Assembly (NCBI GenBank): GCA_965200175.1 | Contig: OZ241345.1 | Span: 1,984,001-2,048,000 of the forward strand | Length of the DNA stretch: 64,000 bases | Source of the DNA: Azophilus sp026709365 | GTDB lineage: Bacteria > Pseudomonadota > Gammaproteobacteria > Pseudomonadales > Azotimanducaceae | Direction of reading: 5' to 3' | Part shown: positions 61,601-64,000 of the stretch, one piece after another | Numbering within the stretch: position 1 is the stretch's first letter | How the letters are laid out: every line of letters begins with the position of its first letter | Notes under the pieces: generated by a model | Told to the model about the DNA's origin: nothing | The model's database searches: none | Seen by the model: only the letters and a program-made list of their open reading frames with translations | Position numbers and translations under genes: made by a program

Positions 61601-62250
61601 AGGCCGTCGCCAGCCTGCGCATCCTGGTCCGTGGAGACGAGGCCTTCAACGAACTCAAGCACGCCATTGCGCTGCCGCGGCTGGACTGCGAGGTGCGTCA
61701 AATCGGCGACGACATCGAAGGCGCATTGGATGCGTTGCGCCGGGAGGAGGATGGCTACGATGTGGTGGTCAGCAGCCCATTCGCGCGCTTGCCGATGAAC
61801 GCGCTGGCTGCGGAGCGCGGCGGCGACTGGGACCGAGTGCTCTCGGAGCGGCAGTTCGCCGCGTTGGTCAACGACCAGATCACCTTTCACTTCCGCGTGG
61901 CCCGCTGCACGGCGCTGGCGCCCCGGTGCCAAATCGTGCTGCTGACCCCGGATACGTCCCTGGCATCGTCACGGGAGGAGTTCGCGCTCGCCCTGTTCGT
62001 CAAGAACGCCCTGCACGCCTTCACCGTCACGCTGGGGGTCGAGGGGGAGCGCCTGCCGACGGTGCCCGCCGTCAATCAAGTCCAGCTCACCCGCCGCGCC
62101 CGAACCGAGGAGCCGGCATCGGACTCGGAACTCGATGAGGAGATGGAGCGCGTGGTGCAAGCGGTGCTGCAATGCGCCGTGCCCGCGCCGAGCCCGTCGG
62201 AAAGCCGTTATCTGTCGAGGATATTCCGCGGCAACGCAGTGACGGTGTAG
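58600..62250 (+). CDS. mcr: Bifunctional malonyl-CoA reductase (3-hydroxypropionate pathway)
   Basis: A 1,216-residue enzyme reducing malonyl-CoA to malonate semialdehyde and on to 3-hydroxypropionate with two NADPH. It has two SDR halves. N-half: TGAAGSIG at 29-36, NNAGGAGPRYPL, and Tyr185/Lys189 in YVVPKSG. C-half: TGGSLGIG at 578-585, NNAGISGAEEM, Tyr737/Lys741 in YAVSKAG, with further domains to the end. In the Chloroflexus enzyme (about 1,220 residues) the C-half performs the CoA-releasing step and the N-half the alcohol-forming step. Both catalytic sets are intact. Translationally coupled to the propionyl-CoA synthase, so 3-hydroxypropionate would be made and used by one operon. Confidence 0.94.
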   Translation: MSELTAQDIPTVAASRSGRRLEGKSVILTGAAGSIGSHVSRHLLREGAMVVLNGRDGEKLKAFQRELAGEGFDPERMTTAVGDCADPEVGRRIVATTMDRFGRLDVLINNAGGAGPRYPLRDIPFTDAEMRARSDDQTMFDSAMNLLAGPWNMVRAAAAHMAVGGAIINVSTIFSRTHYFGRIPYVVPKSGLNALSKGLAIELGADRGIRVNTLFPGPIKSQRIETVFARMDELQSKPAGATGSEFRGLMITAREEAGELDFHYPTPSDVASTLVWLASDESAALSGHHIEVTNGMQVPAQSRSKLVSWPDKRLEDLHGQAVLILGGADHEEALAFAERHLQSGARVLLAFRTLQALGHARALTASRGLESIQLSHLDPLRRESVDRAMQLIEDQYGRLDGVIVLPREPNGQHGYSLSSATDEDVENFVRDEIVAPVAFASALARNFAHWYGKCDAPAITYVTNPSDRHGNLMNEVIRAAIEALIRIWRHEDETLVARGDIGWAVLPNQLVRFDSEGDDNLAFSADWAATLTNRVRRMDPINLWVPENIRRHTGKSAMPVAIQRVLPGLHKGKTAVITGGSLGIGLQLGRFLAIAGARVLLSARGESQLREARDGIVEELRGVGYSNPESRVQILAGIDVGDGVALEKLFQHSLDLFGHVDFLINNAGISGAEEMVVDMTIEEWNRTMQANLVSNYALIRRYAPHMKQRGSGSVLNVSSYFGGEKYVAVAYPNRADYAVSKAGQRVLAEIMSRHLGPEIQINALAPGPVDGSRLRGLGDAPGLYARRGRLVLENKRLNQVHEAMLAALGEGFSAKETMALADNELGRLPAAGSLPKSLAKLFAQVGESRDSGSSSRFLMNRDMAQKLMARMVLGAVFSQEQADEFLARFVDAPSPFMDRKSIDRSADRIESGILNRLHLHKMPTDEQVGLSTVFHLADEIVSGETFHPSGGLKFDRSVTEGELLLPPGKENLAKLRGKRIVLIGDCMRREMAAIAKGFSDQAVASLRILVRGDEAFNELKHAIALPRLDCEVRQIGDDIEGALDALRREEDGYDVVVSSPFARLPMNALAAERGGDWDRVLSERQFAALVNDQITFHFRVARCTALAPRCQIVLLTPDTSLASSREEFALALFVKNALHAFTVTLGVEGERLPTVPAVNQVQLTRRARTEEPASDSELDEEMERVVQAVLQCAVPAPSPSESRYLSRIFRGNAVTV

Positions 62251-62268
62251 CCACCGCGGAGGTCCGTA

Positions 62269-62363
62269 ACCTGCGGGCTCGGAAACACGTCGAATCTGGC
62301 CTAAGCGACTGGCGCGGAGTTTCGCGCAGCGAAACTCCATCCGCGACCGCCAGGTCGCGCCTG
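62269..62363 (+). repeat. Family C two-hairpin repeat
   Basis: Left arm CTGCGGGCTCGGAAACACG, hairpin 1 GGAGTTTCGCGCAGCGAAACTCC, hairpin 2 GCGACC-gcca-GGTCGC. It starts 18 bp after the malonyl-CoA reductase stop and may act as its terminator. Confidence 0.82.
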
Positions 62364-62393
62364 TTGTATGCGCCAAAACAACGGCGCTATACT
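62364..62393 (+). promoter_or_regulatory. Candidate sigma-70 promoter of the bufferin locus
   Basis: TTGTAT (62364-62369), 18-nt spacer, TATACT (62388-62393), directly abutting the Family C repeat. It gives a leader of about 100 nt before bufA. No operator could be recognised in the leader. Confidence 0.5.
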
Positions 62394-62498
62394 CGCCGCT
62401 ACCGAGGCAGCCAATGCGCTCGGGCGCAACGCCCGCGCAAAAGCGCTCACCCAGGGGCCTTTCCAAGGGCCTAGACCAACACAACCGGAGAATTGGAA

Positions 62499-62771
62499 AT
62501 GCCGAATGACAAAATCAAGCCCGTTGCCCTAGCTGTCGGCGCCGCCTTCGCCGCGTCCATGGCGATGACCACCCTCGCCAACGCCGAAGGGGATCTGTTC
62601 GCTGCCGAGGAGTTGGAGCCCCGCTACGACCTGTTGGCGGACGCTCATGGCGACGAAGGCTCCTGCGGCGAGGGTTCCTGCGGCGAGAAGGATGACGAGG
62701 AAGGCTCCTGCGGCGACAAGGACGATGAGGAAGGCTCCTGCGGCGAAGGCTCCTGCGGCGACGACGAGTAG
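62499..62771 (+). CDS. bufA1: Bufferin-type RiPP precursor (BufA1-like)
   Basis: A 90-residue precursor with an N-terminal signal-type segment (IKPVALAVGAAFAASMAMTT, then LANAEG) and a Cys-rich acidic core with five EGSCG/CGxK-type motifs: GSCGEGSCGEKDDEEGSCGD then KDDEEGSCGEGSCGDDE. Known bufferins are Sec-exported RiPPs with repeated EGKCG-like motifs, whose cysteines are changed to thiooxazoles by a DUF692 enzyme and which bind copper. Here Ser replaces Lys in each motif. The next two genes are the expected DUF692 and DUF2063 partners. CCGGAG precedes the ATG at 62499. Confidence 0.88.
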   Translation: MPNDKIKPVALAVGAAFAASMAMTTLANAEGDLFAAEELEPRYDLLADAHGDEGSCGEGSCGEKDDEEGSCGDKDDEEGSCGEGSCGDDE

Positions 62772-62801
62772 CCCAGACGCCAGCGTCATTCCCGCAACGC
62801 G

Positions 62802-63644
62802 ATGAGTGCCGCTTTATCCGGCGCGGGCCTTGGCCTGCGCCGGGCTCTGCTTGACGATCTCATCGCCGCTCCGCCGCCGGCCTTGGACTTCCTTGAGCTG
62901 GCGCCGGAAAACTGGATTGGAATCGGTGGCCGGCTGGGCCGCCGATTTCAGTCCGTCGCGGAGCGTTTTCCCCTAGTCTGCCATGGACTGTCGCTGTCCA
63001 TCGGCAGCCCTGCCCCCTTGGACCATGGACTGCTCGCCGACGTCAAGGCCTTTCTGGATCGCCATCAGATCCTGGCCTACACCGAACACCTGAGTTGGTG
63101 CAGCGACGAGCGGGGCCACCTCTACGACCTGATGCCCATCCCCTTCACCGAGGATGCGGTGCATTACGTCGCCGGCCGCATCCGTGAGGCCCAGGACCAC
63201 CTCGAACGCCGCATCGGCATCGAGAACGTGTCCTGCTACGCCACGCCCGGCGCGGAGATGACGGAGCTCGAGTTCGTCAACGCCGTGCTGGCCGAAGCCG
63301 ACTGCGGGCTGCTGCTGGACGTGAACAACATCTACGTCAACAGCATCAACTTCCAATACGACCCGCACGAGTTCCTGGCCGACATCGATGGCCAGCGCGC
63401 GATGTACCTGCACGTTGCCGGCCATGCGGTGCGGGGCCCTGACCTGCGCGTGGACTCCCACGGCGCCGCGGTCATAGAGCCGGTCTGGGCGCTGCTGCGG
63501 GAGGCCTTCGAGCGTTTCGGCAACCTGCCAACCGTGCTTGAGCGGGACTTCAACTTCCCTCCCTTGGCCGAACTGATCGCCGAAGTGGCGCGGATTCGCA
63601 CCCTGCAAGCGGAGGTCGCGCCGGGAACCCGTGAACACGCCTGA
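62802..63644 (+). CDS. bufB1: DUF692/MNIO bufferin-maturation enzyme (BufB1-like)
   Basis: A 280-residue TIM-barrel multinuclear non-heme iron oxidative enzyme. Family blocks: GLGLRRALLDDL, DFLELAPENWIGIGG, FPLVCHGLSLSIGSPAPLD, YTEHLSW (metal-binding His/Glu), GIENVSCY, LLLDVNNIYVNS (Asp/Asn) and MYLHVAGHA (His). It should modify cysteines of the upstream precursor. ATG at 62802, 30 bp after bufA; its 3' end overlaps the next gene by 14 nt. Confidence 0.93.
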   Translation: MSAALSGAGLGLRRALLDDLIAAPPPALDFLELAPENWIGIGGRLGRRFQSVAERFPLVCHGLSLSIGSPAPLDHGLLADVKAFLDRHQILAYTEHLSWCSDERGHLYDLMPIPFTEDAVHYVAGRIREAQDHLERRIGIENVSCYATPGAEMTELEFVNAVLAEADCGLLLDVNNIYVNSINFQYDPHEFLADIDGQRAMYLHVAGHAVRGPDLRVDSHGAAVIEPVWALLREAFERFGNLPTVLERDFNFPPLAELIAEVARIRTLQAEVAPGTREHA

Positions 63645-64000
63645 CTTTCTGCGCCTGCAGCGCCAGTTCGCGGCCCGTGTCAGGAACCCCGCAGCCCATC
63701 AAGCGCCTAGGGACGTGCCGCCATCGCGGATGCAGGTGTATGAGGAGCTGATCCGCAACAATGTCGAGCGATTCCTGGCCGGGGCTTTTCCGATCGCGAA
63801 AAAGCATCTGGGCGATTCGCCATGGAACGCCTTGGTGCGCGCGTTCCTGGACCGCCACGGCTGTGAGTCGCCCTACTTCCGGGATATTGGCGAGGAATTC
63901 CTGGCCTTCCTCCAAGGCGATGCCGCACCGGATGTGCCTGACTTGCTGCCGGAGCTCTGCCACTACGAGCGAGTGCCGACCATCCTGCGCAGAGCCGAAG
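63631..64000 (+). CDS. bufC1: DUF2063 RiPP partner protein (BufC1-like), cut by window edge
   Basis: The first 123 residues are visible: VNTPDFLRLQRQFAARVRNP, then RMQVYEELIRNNVERFLAGA, FPIAKKHLGD and LVRAFLDRHGCESPYFRDIG, the DUF2063 N-terminal domain. These proteins bind the precursor and deliver it to the DUF692 enzyme. The likely start is the GTG at 63631, inside the end of bufB1, which implies translational coupling. The C-terminal part lies beyond base 64000. Confidence 0.88.
   Translation, partial: MNTPDFLRLQRQFAARVRNPAAHQAPRDVPPSRMQVYEELIRNNVERFLAGAFPIAKKHLGDSPWNALVRAFLDRHGCESPYFRDIGEEFLAFLQGDAAPDVPDLLPELCHYERVPTILRRAE

Noticed and set aside
62266..62490. Possible short gene between malonyl-CoA reductase and bufA
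   Set aside because: Frames here are built from the Family C repeat and the leader; no ribosome-binding site or family signal.

Overview
The window is high-GC DNA from a gammaproteobacterium, probably uncultured and aerobic. The taxonomic call rests on two conserved gene orders: obg-rpmA-rplU divergent from a polyprenyl diphosphate synthase (1-2858), and infC-rpmI-rplT-pheS-pheT-ihfA-merR followed by tRNA-Pro (40958-47106). Between these housekeeping blocks lie heterotrophic genes typical of a marine or host-associated organism: many SDRs, two LLM flavin oxidoreductases, acyl-CoA ligases, an acyl-CoA dehydrogenase, a CaiB-family racemase, enoyl-CoA hydratase and MmsA. No strain-level assignment is possible from the sequence alone.

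Layout. 1-2858: ribosomal/Obg operon and ispB, with a MITE-like repeat between them. 3008-5989: a minus-strand operon (secreted metallo-hydrolase, truncated EthD protein, candidate selenoprotein of the ArsC-like family with an in-frame UGA, SDR, degenerate SDR). 6061-6665: MazEF-type toxin-antitoxin pair. 6925-19590: catabolic enzymes and two small envelope-directed or coiled-coil proteins. 19916-22114: PhoX-type phosphatase. 22153-29400: zinc-limitation island with ZnuD-like receptor, iron alcohol dehydrogenase, MacB/LolCDE-like ABC system with His-rich loop, DUF3299, DUF1826 and Zur-like palindromes. 29412-33616: five-gene operon (racemase, PrpE-like synthetase, small monooxygenase, TlpA-like protein, DUF454). 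33544-35282: truncated AlbA_2 gene between direct repeats. 35335-40242: ABC exporter, carboxylesterase, tRNA-Val, DUF3604 lipoprotein. 40958-47106: translation/IHF operon. 47151-53006: MmsA, enoyl-CoA hydratase, NUDIX, GNAT, DUF503, DUF815 ATPase.

53156-62250 is the metabolic highlight: a 1,815-residue propionyl-CoA synthase (ligase-hydratase-reductase fusion) translationally coupled to a 1,216-residue malonyl-CoA reductase (two SDR halves). These are the two signature multifunctional enzymes of the 3-hydroxypropionate bicycle; together they convert malonyl-CoA through 3-hydroxypropionate to propionyl-CoA. The window ends in a bufferin-type RiPP locus (BufA1-like Cys-rich precursor, DUF692/MNIO enzyme, DUF2063 partner), probably for copper handling.

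Three dispersed repeat families run through the intergenic DNA. Family A is MITE-like with terminal inverted repeats (best copy 1608-1804). Family B is a 45-nt palindromic unit that also occurs in frame inside three protein-coding genes. Family C is an approximately 100-bp two-hairpin element whose second stem differs between copies but stays base-paired. All coordinates and motifs were read by eye; homology statements come from family knowledge, not from a search.
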